Shown one piece after another: positions 50,373 through 59,741 of a DNA stretch of 64,000 bases. The position numbers and the translations under genes were made by a program. The DNA is from Gemmatimonadaceae bacterium. Its GTDB lineage: Bacteria; Gemmatimonadota; Gemmatimonadetes; Gemmatimonadales; Gemmatimonadaceae. The notes under the pieces were generated by a model. It saw only the letters and a list, made by a program, of their open reading frames with translations. It had not been told where the DNA came from and searched no databases. The stretch is taken from contig DATNEW010000036.1 in the NCBI GenBank assembly GCA_035606695.1, positions 62,001-126,000 of the forward strand, read 5' to 3'. The first letter of the stretch is position 1; each line of letters starts with the position of its first letter.

Positions 50373-51694
50373 ACTGTCTCCACCCCGTCGATCGTCACGC
50401 GATGCGACACCATCGGCAGCGGCGGCTCGGCCTCGTCGGCGATGACGAACGCCGCGCGCAACGCCTGCCGGCCGCTGCCGATGCCCGCCCGATCGCGCGC
50501 GAAGATCGTGGCCATCGCCTCACCGGCCTCGACCCAATCGCCGGGTCGCGCGGTGACGACGAAGCCGACCGATGGATCGGCGATGTCCTCGACGCGCGTG
50601 CGGCCTCCGCCCATCTCGATGATGCCGCGACCCAGGTGCCTGGGCTCGATGCGCGCGACGAATCCGCGTCGCGGCGCCGCGAAGATCTCGCACTCCGCGG
50701 CCTGCGGAAGAATCGACGGATCATCGACCACCGACGGGTTCCCGCCCTGCGCTTCGATGATTTTCTGAAAATGCTCGGCGGCGCGACCGGTGCCGATCGT
50801 CTTCTCCAGCTCTCGCCGCGCCTGATCGGTGTTTTCCGCCACGCCGGCGAGCACGAGCATCTCGGCGCCGAGCGCGTAGGTCACGGCCATGAGCTCGGGC
50901 GGACCTTCGCCCTTGAGCGCGGCGATGGCCTCTTCGACCTCGAGCGCGTTGCCGCACGCGCGTCCAAGCGGACGGTCCATCGCGGTGACGAGCGCGACGC
51001 ACGGACAGCCATGATCGGCGCCAAGTTTGATCATCACCTCCGCAAGCTCGAGCACCCGGTCGACGTCGGGAATGAGCGCGCCGCTGCCGCGCTTCATGTC
51101 GAGCACGAGACCGGTGAGATCTTCCGCGAGCTTCTTGCTCATGATGCTCGACGCGATGAGCGGAATGGATTCGACCGTCGCGGTTGCATCGCGCAGCGCA
51201 TACATCTTCTTGTCGGCGGGTGCGATCTCGGGCGTCTGGCCGATCATCACACAGCCCAACTCTTCGATCTGCCGCACGGCCTGCGCGAGCGTGAGATCGG
51301 TGCGAAAGCCGGGAATCGACTCGAGCTTGTCGAGCGTTCCGCCTGTGTGGCCGAGCGAACGGCCGGACATCATCGGCACCGCGACGCCGAGCGCGGCGAC
51401 CATCGGCGCGAGCACGAGCGAGACCTTGTCGCCGACGCCGCCGGTGGAATGCTTGTCCACGCGCGGACGGCCCAGGTGCTCGAGCTCCAGGCGATCGCCG
51501 CTCAACAGCATGGCTTCCGTCAGCGCCGCGGTTTCGGCGCGATCGAGCCCGCGAAGAAAACAGGCCATCAGGAGCGCGGCCATCTGATAGTCGGGGACGT
51601 GCCCTTTGGCGTAGGCCAATGCGAGCGCACGCCACTCTCCCGGCTCGATTCTGCCGCCGTCGCGCTTACGTTCGATCAAACGATGTGCGAGCAT
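50363..51694 (-). CDS. Pyrimidine-nucleoside (thymidine) phosphorylase
   Basis: Cleaves thymidine or uridine with phosphate to base and pentose-1-phosphate. The 443-residue protein has the family signature SGRSLGHTGGTLDKLE, the phosphate-binding KHSTGGVGDKVS, the SSIMSKKLAE segment, and the C-terminal domain (RRGFVARIEPRHLGRGIIEMG). The choice between deoA and pdp cannot be made from motifs alone. The last residues and stop codon come from an interspersed repeat. It is divergent from the TPR gene. Confidence 0.95.
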   Translation of the reverse strand: MLAHRLIERKRDGGRIEPGEWRALALAYAKGHVPDYQMAALLMACFLRGLDRAETAALTEAMLLSGDRLELEHLGRPRVDKHSTGGVGDKVSLVLAPMVAALGVAVPMMSGRSLGHTGGTLDKLESIPGFRTDLTLAQAVRQIEELGCVMIGQTPEIAPADKKMYALRDATATVESIPLIASSIMSKKLAEDLTGLVLDMKRGSGALIPDVDRVLELAEVMIKLGADHGCPCVALVTAMDRPLGRACGNALEVEEAIAALKGEGPPELMAVTYALGAEMLVLAGVAENTDQARRELEKTIGTGRAAEHFQKIIEAQGGNPSVVDDPSILPQAAECEIFAAPRRGFVARIEPRHLGRGIIEMGGGRTRVEDIADPSVGFVVTARPGDWVEAGEAMATIFARDRAGIGSGRQALRAAFVIADEAEPPLPMVSHRVTIDGVETVSS

Positions 51695-51747
51695 TTACCG
51701 ATCTGTGGGGTAATTCCAACCACCCAACCCACGTTGTTGGAGCCATC

Positions 51748-52446
51748 ATGAGACTGGGCACTCTCGCCGCCCTTGCGGCGCTGCTTTCCGCGGGCCGCGT
51801 CGCACACGGTCAATCGAGTACTGGAAGTTCTGCCGCCGATACGACGAGCTACGCGTGGCTGATCAAGGCCGCGGGTGATGCGGTGGATCGCGGCGAGTTC
51901 GATCAGAACGCGGACGAGCGCGAAGCCCTGTACAAGAAGGCAGAAGACTACGCGCGGCGCGCGATCGCGGCAAATCCGAACGATGCCGAGGGGCATTTTC
52001 ATCTGGCGCGCGCCATCGGCCGGCGCGCGTTGACGATGGGCAAGCGCGATCAGGTCAAGTTCGCCAAGGTCGTGTATGACGAGGCGAACGCGGCGCTGCG
52101 CGCGCAGCCGAAGCACGCCGGCGCGCTGCACGTGCTCGGCGTGTGGAACGAGCACATCATGCAGTTGAACTGGATCGAGCGCACGACCGCCAAGACGCTG
52201 CTTGGCGGGAAGGTGTTCGGCGAAGCAAGTTGGGACAACGCGCAGCGCGATCTCGAAGAGGCGGTGGCGATCGAGCCCAATCGGATCACGCACCGTCTCG
52301 ATCTCGCCCGCGTGTATGCGGATCGCGATCAGAAGGCCAAGGCCTTCGAGCAGCTCGAGTGGATCGGGCGCGCGCCGGCGACCGATCCCAACGACGCTCA
52401 TTACAAGGACGAGGCTTCCGCTCTGCTGCGTGATTTGAGGCGTTGA
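51748..52446 (+). CDS. Secreted TPR-like protein (RMDN-type)
   Basis: A 232-residue protein with a signal peptide (MRLGTLAALAALLSAGRVAHGQ) and helical repeats: EREALYKKAEDYARRAIAANP, AEGHFHLARAIGRRAL, AGALHVLGVWNEHIMQLNWIER and NAQRDLEEAVAIEPNRITHR. The pattern resembles the tetratricopeptide-like RMDN group, conserved from bacteria to mitochondria-associated proteins. The role is unknown. The ATG has a GGAG-containing ribosome-binding site. Its 3' end overlaps the convergent YtxH-like gene by 46 bases. Confidence 0.82.
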   Translation: MRLGTLAALAALLSAGRVAHGQSSTGSSAADTTSYAWLIKAAGDAVDRGEFDQNADEREALYKKAEDYARRAIAANPNDAEGHFHLARAIGRRALTMGKRDQVKFAKVVYDEANAALRAQPKHAGALHVLGVWNEHIMQLNWIERTTAKTLLGGKVFGEASWDNAQRDLEEAVAIEPNRITHRLDLARVYADRDQKAKAFEQLEWIGRAPATDPNDAHYKDEASALLRDLRR

Positions 52447-52688
52447 CGCTGCCGCGCGCGCTCGTGGCGGTAGTGGCGGAGCTCGTCGCGCAGGTCGTCC
52501 CAGGCGTAGTGGCCGCGGCGGGCGAATCGGCGCGTTGCTCGGCTGAGGGCTCGGCGGGCGTCGGGGCCGGATTGCGGAGTCGCCAGGACGGCAATGCACG
52601 CACCGACGGCCAGGCCGATGGCCAACCCCAATGCTGGGTATATGTTAGGGGCGCGTTGGGGGCGTTGGGCGGGGCCGGCGTAGGACAT
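52401..52688 (-). CDS. YtxH-like small membrane protein
   Basis: A 95-residue protein with one N-terminal membrane helix (PALGLAIGLAVGACIAVLATP), then a basic helical tail (RRALSRATRRFARRG, RDELRHYRHERARQRQRLKS). The helix followed by a TPxSGxxxR motif (TPQSGPDARR) is the YtxH pattern. YtxH proteins are linked to general stress. The tail-to-tail overlap of 46 bases with the TPR gene is visible on both strands. Confidence 0.78.
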   Translation of the reverse strand: MSYAGPAQRPQRAPNIYPALGLAIGLAVGACIAVLATPQSGPDARRALSRATRRFARRGHYAWDDLRDELRHYRHERARQRQRLKSRSRAEASSL

Positions 52689-52922
52689 CGGAATCGTCTC
52701 CGTGGACCGTGGTAAGAAACTTGCGGCGTACTGGCTCGACCACGGTCAGTGTTTGTTGATTGAGGTCGAGCTGGACATCCCAGTCCAACTCTCTGCTTCA
52801 TCGTTCCTGATAGTTCACTGCAGTCGGCACTCGCAGCGCAAGGCACGCCGAGCACCGCGATCACAGCGCCGGGACGAGAGGGTCCAATGATTCAGGCCAC
52901 CGTCGATGGTGTGAGGACACGC
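52689..52922. other. Intergenic region between ytxH-like and receiver genes
   Basis: A 234-base divergent intergenic region. It holds an inverted repeat with arms GACCGTGGT (52705-52713) and ACCACGGTC (52739-52747), and a hairpin at 52768-52791 (GAGCTGGAC against GTCCAACTC, one mismatch, loop ATCCCA). No small gene or clear -35/-10 pair stands out. The repeats may be control sites for one of the two genes. Confidence 0.4.
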
Positions 52923-53318
52923 ATGACCGCGAACGGAAAAACGGTACTTCTCGTCGAAGACAATGAGGACAACCGCATCGTCTATTCCACGATCTTGCGG
53001 CATTTCGGCTATTCGGTCACCGAGGCCCTGAATGGTGAAGAGGGCATCGCGAAGGCACGCACCGAAAAGCCGGATCTCATCCTGATGGATATCTCCATCC
53101 CGGTGATCGACGGTTGGGAGGCGACGCAGGTGCTCAAGCACGATCCACAGACGCGCGACATCCCGATCATCGCGCTGACCGCGCACGCCCTGGCCTCGGA
53201 CCGCGAGAAAGCGATGGAGGTCGGCTGCGACGGGTATCTCGCGAAGCCGTGCGAGCCGAGGGCGGTCGTTGCGGAAGTTCAACGATTCCTCGGAAAGAGT
53301 GATGGAAGCGCCACGTGA
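52923..53318 (+). CDS. Single-domain response regulator (CheY/DivK-like)
   Basis: A 131-residue stand-alone receiver domain. The phosphoacceptor Asp56 lies in LILMDISIPVIDGWEAT. Acidic pair ED lies in LLVEDNEDNR, Thr in IIALTAHALASD, and Lys in GYLAKPCEP. The VEDNEDNR start and KPCEP end are typical of DivK-like regulators that act by binding partner proteins. An ATG at 52923 is used; an earlier ATG at 52887 is possible. Its stop codon lies inside the next gene. Confidence 0.92.
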   Translation: MTANGKTVLLVEDNEDNRIVYSTILRHFGYSVTEALNGEEGIAKARTEKPDLILMDISIPVIDGWEATQVLKHDPQTRDIPIIALTAHALASDREKAMEVGCDGYLAKPCEPRAVVAEVQRFLGKSDGSAT

Positions 53319-54390
53319 TCACGAGCAAGCGCGAATCCTGATCGTCGACGATCACGAAGACAATGTCGAGCTGCTGCGCGCTCGACTGGAATCGTGGGGC
53401 TACGCGACCGAGTCGGCCGCGGATGGCGAGGAAGCGCTCGAGAAGGTGGAGTGTACCGTTCCGGATCTCATTCTGCTCGACGTCATGATGCCGAAGATCG
53501 ACGGCATCGAGGTCGCGCGGCGAGTGAAGGGGAACGTGGCGCTGCCGTTCATTCCGATCATCATGCAGACGGCGCTCGACGCGACCGAGAACAAGGTCGA
53601 GGGGCTCGAGGCCGGCGCGGACGATTACATCACGAAGCCGATCGACTTCGCGGAGCTGAAAGCTCGGCTCAACTCGATGCTGCGCATCAAGCGGCTGCAG
53701 GAAGAGCTGGAGGAGCGCGAGCGCCAGTTGCTCGAGGCGAACGAACGTCTGCGACACATGTCACAGACGGACGCCCTCACGGGGCTCGATAATCGACGGC
53801 ATCTGGAGGAGCGGATCGACGAAATGTTCGAGCTGGCCAAGCGCCTGAACGAACCGTTCTCGATCGTGATGTGCGATCTCGACCGCTTCAAGAGCGTGAA
53901 CGACACCTATGGGCACCAGGCGGGCGACGCGGTGCTCAAGCAGTTTGCCAAGATTCTGCGACACGAAGTGCGCGAGATCGACCGTGCCGGACGCTACGGC
54001 GGCGAGGAGTTCATGCTGCTGTTGCCGGGCACCGTGCTCGACGCGGCGGTGACCTTCGCCGAGCGGGTGCGGAAAAACGTGGAGCAGCATACCTTTACGT
54101 TCGACGGCACCTCGATTCAGCGCACGGCAAGCTTCGGGGTTGCCGCCTGGCCGCATCCGCGCATCTCGCATTGCGATGGGTTGGTGCGTTCGGCCGACGA
54201 TGCGTTGTACGTGGCGAAGGAAACCGGCCGGAACAAGGTCGTTCGATTCGACAGCGACGAATTCAACGAGCACGCGGAAGACGATGGACCAGACCGACCC
54301 CGAAGCGACGTTCCCCCCGTCGGAGGCACCCTCGCATCCCACACCGTCCCAGTCGCAGACGCCGGGATCCGATGGGAGAGCGGAGCGTGA
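53302..54390 (+). CDS. Response regulator with diguanylate cyclase domain (REC-GGEEF)
   Basis: A 362-residue PleD-like c-di-GMP synthase with a receiver domain (Asp60 in LILLDVMMPKIDG, Lys in DDYITKPID), a coiled linker (LQEELEERERQLLEANERL), and a GGDEF domain starting at DALTGLDNRRHLEE. The active site reads GGEEF at 233-237. The product-inhibition site RxxD (REID) lies five residues before it, as in allosterically controlled cyclases. It overlaps the single-domain receiver gene by 17 bases and the GAF gene by up to 107 bases. Confidence 0.95.
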   Translation: MEAPRDHEQARILIVDDHEDNVELLRARLESWGYATESAADGEEALEKVECTVPDLILLDVMMPKIDGIEVARRVKGNVALPFIPIIMQTALDATENKVEGLEAGADDYITKPIDFAELKARLNSMLRIKRLQEELEERERQLLEANERLRHMSQTDALTGLDNRRHLEERIDEMFELAKRLNEPFSIVMCDLDRFKSVNDTYGHQAGDAVLKQFAKILRHEVREIDRAGRYGGEEFMLLLPGTVLDAAVTFAERVRKNVEQHTFTFDGTSIQRTASFGVAAWPHPRISHCDGLVRSADDALYVAKETGRNKVVRFDSDEFNEHAEDDGPDRPRSDVPPVGGTLASHTVPVADAGIRWESGA

Positions 54391-55147
54391 CGACGAAGTA
54401 GCTCGTTTGCGCGCCCGCGTGAACGAGCTGCAGCGCGAGCGCGATCATCTCGTTGCGATCGTCGACATTCTTCAAGAAATATCATCCTCCCTGCACTTCG
54501 TCGACATTTTACAGGCGATTGCACGGAAGCTTGGCGACGCGTTTGGTTTGGATCGCTGCGCGATCTTCCTGTCGGGCGAGCAGAACGAGGTGCGTCTCGT
54601 CGCGAGCTACGAAGATCCGACGATCCGCAATCTCGTCGTCGATCTCAATCGGTATCCCGAGCTCAAGCGCGCGTTCGATTCGGGCGAGACGGTGTTCATT
54701 CCCGACGCCGCGAACGATCCGTCGCTGCGCGGCATCAAGGCGACGCTGGACAGCCGCAACGTGCGGTCGATCGTCGTGGTGCCAATCCAATGGCAAGGCA
54801 ACGTGATCGGCGCGATCTTCCTGCGCACGGAGCGCGACGCCGAGCCGTTCTCGGATTCCGACGTGCGGTTCTGCCAGGTGGTCGCGTCGCTGACGGCCAA
54901 GGCGCTGCGCAATGCGCACCGCTTCGAGGCGCTGCTCCGCGATCAGAAGGACGCCACCGTTGGGCAGCGCCGCGCCGATCTGCAGCGTATCGCGCTGATC
55001 TCGTTCGTGCGGCGGCTGCTCGACCGCTATACGCGCGGCGACGATCACGTCTGGGCGGAGACGTTGTTGCCGAAGGCGTCAGACGAGGAGTTGGAGCGGC
55101 TCGTGACCGTGGCAATGCAAGTGATCGACGAAGAAGCCAAGGGATGA
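54284..55147 (+). CDS. GAF-domain signalling protein
   Basis: A 287-residue protein if it starts at the ATG at 54284. Residues 1-35 are Pro/Ser/Thr-rich, 38-60 a short coiled-coil (VARLRARVNELQRERDHLVAI), and 65-215 a GAF domain (FVDILQAIARKLGDAFGLDRCAIFL, VRSIVVVPIQWQGNVIGAIFL), followed by a helical C-terminal part. There is no kinase or cyclase domain. The start lies 107 bases inside the cyclase gene; GTG or TTG codons just after the cyclase stop (around 54408-54420) are alternatives. It is probably a ligand-sensing partner of the receiver and cyclase. Confidence 0.82.
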   Translation: MDQTDPEATFPPSEAPSHPTPSQSQTPGSDGRAERDDEVARLRARVNELQRERDHLVAIVDILQEISSSLHFVDILQAIARKLGDAFGLDRCAIFLSGEQNEVRLVASYEDPTIRNLVVDLNRYPELKRAFDSGETVFIPDAANDPSLRGIKATLDSRNVRSIVVVPIQWQGNVIGAIFLRTERDAEPFSDSDVRFCQVVASLTAKALRNAHRFEALLRDQKDATVGQRRADLQRIALISFVRRLLDRYTRGDDHVWAETLLPKASDEELERLVTVAMQVIDEEAKG

Positions 55148-57199
<2,052 letters not shown>

Positions 57200-57211
57200 A
57201 GGGAGAGGCCG

Positions 57212-57763
57212 ATGGCGCAATCGATCGACCTGCCGGACAACGGGCTCGTCGCGCTCACGCGACAGTCGCTGATCGCGCTGCGCAGCGCGCTGTTTCGCGA
57301 CGTCGGCCCGAACGCGGCGGCGCTGCTGCAGGAGGCCGGCTACGCGGGCGGTCCCGCATTGTACGATGCCTTCTCGCGCTGGCTCGCCACGCACGGGCTG
57401 CCCGCACCCGACGCCCTGCCCGCGGCGGAATTCGCGCTGCGAGCGACCGAGTTCTTTCGTGAGACCGGGTGGGGCGCGATGGAGATCGGCGCGCTCGATT
57501 CCGTCGCGACGATCGATTCGCCCGATTGGGCCGAGAGTGACCCGGCGTTTCCGCTCGAGTTTCCGGGCTGCTATTACACCGCGGGCGTGATGGCCGACTT
57601 CTTCGGCCGACTGGCCGGCGAGCCGCTCGCCGTCATGGAAGTCGAATGTCGCTCGATGGGCGCGCCGCGCTGCCGGTTCCTCGTGGGAAGCGGCGAGACC
57701 ATGCAGCGCGTGTACGACGCGATGGGTCAGGGTATTCCATACGATCAGGCCGTGCAGGGGTAG
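57212..57763 (+). CDS. V4R-domain protein
   Basis: A 183-residue protein with a C-terminal V4R (4-vinyl-reductase) domain, seen as PGCYYTAGVMADFFGRLAGEP followed by MEVECRSMGAPRCRFLVG. Three conserved cysteines are present. V4R domains bind small hydrocarbons and, in BchJ and transcription factors, act as ligand sensors. The N-terminal half is helical and less conserved. An AAGGGAGAGG ribosome-binding site precedes the ATG. It follows ligA by 12 bases and is last in the plus-strand run. Confidence 0.88.
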   Translation: MAQSIDLPDNGLVALTRQSLIALRSALFRDVGPNAAALLQEAGYAGGPALYDAFSRWLATHGLPAPDALPAAEFALRATEFFRETGWGAMEIGALDSVATIDSPDWAESDPAFPLEFPGCYYTAGVMADFFGRLAGEPLAVMEVECRSMGAPRCRFLVGSGETMQRVYDAMGQGIPYDQAVQG

Positions 57764-57804
57764 CGCACGACGCGATCGAGTCGGTCAGCCAACCGCGCCC
57801 TTCG

Positions 57805-57854
57805 GTGCTCTCAAGTGCTCTCAAGTGCTCTCAAGTGCTCTTGAGTGCTTCTGA
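57805..57854. repeat. 10-bp tandem array (GTGCTCTCAA)
   Basis: Five contiguous 10-bp units: three exact GTGCTCTCAA copies, then GTGCTCTTGA and GTGCTTCTGA. The array encodes the last residues and the stop codon (57831-57833) of the minus-strand phosphoribosyltransferase (C-terminus EALKST). There are no spacers. Confidence 0.88.
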
Positions 57855-58361
57855 ATAGAGGGGGTTCGCCACCAGCTCTCCATCGATGAGCACTTCCCTG
57901 TCCCACGGCAGCACGATGGTGCTTTCCGTGGCCAGCGCATGGAAGTCGGGCACGTAGGGGCCCGTTCGAAACGCGACCGCCGTCTTCACGTCGGCCGCGC
58001 CGGCGTTGACGCAGGCCGCAACGGCCAGACGGAGGGTGTCACCGGTATCGCAGGTCTCGTCGACGACGAGCACCCGCCTGCCGCGCACCGATTGCGGGAC
58101 GGCGCTCAACACGGCCGGCGTCTCGCGCACCGAATCGGCACCGAAACGGCGGCTCACGACCATCGAGTGGAACTCGCGGCCCAGGATCGCCGAGATGACG
58201 GCGCCGGGCACGACTCCCGCAGTGGCGATTCCGATTACGAGCTCAGGATCGTAGGCGCGCGCGACTTTGAGCGCGAGGCCGCGAGACAGCTCGCCGAACA
58301 GCGGCCACTCCACCTCGAAAACACCTTTCGAATGCTCGACATCAGTTCGGCGCGGGCTCAT
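57831..58361 (-). CDS. Phosphoribosyltransferase
   Basis: A 176-residue type I phosphoribosyltransferase fold. The PRPP loop is VLVVDETCDTGDTLRLA, preceded by GIATAGVVPGAVISAILG and HSMVVSRR. The pattern resembles xanthine/hypoxanthine-type enzymes, but the hood region (PWDREVLIDGE) is not decisive for the base, so a nucleobase-salvage role is only likely. The C-terminus is formed by a 10-bp tandem array. A structured 5' leader precedes the ATG. Confidence 0.87.
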   Translation of the reverse strand: MSPRRTDVEHSKGVFEVEWPLFGELSRGLALKVARAYDPELVIGIATAGVVPGAVISAILGREFHSMVVSRRFGADSVRETPAVLSAVPQSVRGRRVLVVDETCDTGDTLRLAVAACVNAGAADVKTAVAFRTGPYVPDFHALATESTIVLPWDREVLIDGELVANPLYSEALKST

Positions 58362-58460
58362 GGTGGTAACCTACGTTGCTCCGATCCCCCGCGGCAGATA
58401 GCTTTGCGTAGCCAAACTCATTCTTCCGGCGAGCCTTGCCAGCAGCCCTGCGTGGCGCCT
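58362..58460 (-). promoter_or_regulatory. Structured leader upstream of the phosphoribosyltransferase gene
   Basis: On the minus strand the sequence before the ATG contains CTACGCAAAGC and, near the start codon, CGTAGGTTACC. CTACG pairs perfectly with CGTAG, enclosing a second helix (CTGCCG with CGGAG, one bulged G). The arrangement GGCAAnn...GGAAGA...CGCAAAGC...GGTTACC recalls the c-di-GMP-I (GEMM) riboswitch core, but the match is partial. It ends directly at the start codon, which would suit translational control. Confidence 0.4.
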
Positions 58461-58522
58461 TGCGAAGCCGGGATCGCGGCGCTGCCGCCCACCTGCATCG
58501 TTCTTCAACACACTCGAGCCGT

Positions 58523-58972
58523 ATGTCCTGGTGGAGTCGCCTGTTAGGCGGAAAATCGGGTGGCGACGTCAAGCCGCAGCGCCTGGATTATCTGAGCGAG
58601 GCGATGGCGCTCGAACGTCAGGGAGACTACGACGCCGCGCTGACGTCGTACCGTCTCGCGCTACGCGATCGCCCGAACGACACGAAAATTCTCCAGAACA
58701 TGGCGATCGCGTTCACGAAGACGAATCGCCCGGAAGAAGCCATTCGCGCGTACAAGCAGGCGCTCGACGTCGGACCACATCTGTCGGGTGCGCACTACGG
58801 GCTCGCGTTCCTCCTCCTCAAGCGCGGCGACCGCGACGGCGCGGCCGAGCATCTTCAGGCGTTCCTCGCCAAGCCGCCCTCGGGCCCCGAGTCGGAACGC
58901 TGGGTTCGGCACGCGGAGGAAACGCTGACGGTGCTGCGGAGCGGCGAAGCGATCGCCGACGAGCCACAATAG
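58523..58972 (+). CDS. TPR-repeat protein preceding parA
   Basis: A 149-residue cytoplasmic protein with about three tetratricopeptide repeats: AMALERQGDYDAALTSYRLAL, TKILQNMAIAFTKTNRPEEAIRAYKQAL, SGAHYGLAFLLLKRGDRDGAAEHLQAFL. The N-terminus MSWWSRLLGGKSGG is short and amphipathic and might touch the membrane. It stops one base before parA starts. The pairing suggests a scaffold working with the ParA ATPase. Confidence 0.85.
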   Translation: MSWWSRLLGGKSGGDVKPQRLDYLSEAMALERQGDYDAALTSYRLALRDRPNDTKILQNMAIAFTKTNRPEEAIRAYKQALDVGPHLSGAHYGLAFLLLKRGDRDGAAEHLQAFLAKPPSGPESERWVRHAEETLTVLRSGEAIADEPQ

Positions 58973-58973
58973 C

Positions 58974-59741
58974 GTGGGCAAGGTCCTCGCGATCGTCAGT
59001 CAGAAGGGCGGCGTCGGCAAGACGACCACCGCGATCAATCTCGCAGCCGCGCTCGCTCGCGCCGGCGCGAAGACGCTGCTGGTCGACGCCGATCCACAGG
59101 GCTCGGTCCGCTTCGGTCTCGGATTGAGCGCGGCGACGACGCGCATCGGCCTGTCGGATTTTCTGGCCGGCACGCACGAGATGCACGAGGTCGTACGCAC
59201 GACGACGCTGCCCTGGCTGCGCGTCGTTTCGGCGGGAAGCGTGAGCGAGAGCGCGACACACGACACCTACCTGCGCAATCTCGCCGAATCACCGCGCACC
59301 GCGGAGCTGTTCGACCGCGCGCGCGAACGCGGCTACACGGTCATCGTCGACACGCCACCGGGATTGGGACCGGTGACGCATCGCGTGCTCGCCTGCAGCC
59401 AGCACGTCCTCGTACCGCTTCAATGCGAGCCGCTCGCGCTCCAGACGACGACGCAGATTCTGCGCGGCATTCGCGCGGCATTGGGGGAGAATCCCGGCCT
59501 GAATCTCGAAGGCATTCTGCTCACGATGGTGGAACCGGGCAGCGCCGCCTCGCAGCGCGTGGCAGCGTATGTGCGGGAACAGCTACCGCGCGGACTGGTA
59601 TTGGACATGGAAGTACCGCGCACCGCGGCGTCGATCGACGCGTTCGCGGCAGGGCAGCCGGTAGTGTTGCGCGCGCCGGACGATCCGGCGGCGCAGGCCT
59701 ATCGCGCGTTGGCCGAGCACCTCGCAGGGAAACTTCAGTGA
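58974..59741 (+). CDS. ParA/MinD-family ATPase without ParB
   Basis: A 255-residue ParA-type ATPase. The deviant Walker A KGGVGKTT (Lys11 as signature lysine), LLVDADPQGSVRFGLG, and the Walker B-like VIVDTPPGLGPVTH are intact, as is LVPLQCEPLALQTT. The start is a GTG. No parB, parS-like site or second partition gene is near, so it is an orphan ParA. These often position protein clusters such as chemoreceptors or secretion systems. Its stop overlaps the next gene's GTG. Confidence 0.92.
   Translation: MGKVLAIVSQKGGVGKTTTAINLAAALARAGAKTLLVDADPQGSVRFGLGLSAATTRIGLSDFLAGTHEMHEVVRTTTLPWLRVVSAGSVSESATHDTYLRNLAESPRTAELFDRARERGYTVIVDTPPGLGPVTHRVLACSQHVLVPLQCEPLALQTTTQILRGIRAALGENPGLNLEGILLTMVEPGSAASQRVAAYVREQLPRGLVLDMEVPRTAASIDAFAAGQPVVLRAPDDPAAQAYRALAEHLAGKLQ

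Noticed and set aside
58974-59741. Chromosome partition locus parAB
   Set aside because: No parB gene or parS-like palindromes are visible; the neighbours are a TPR protein and a lipoprotein.
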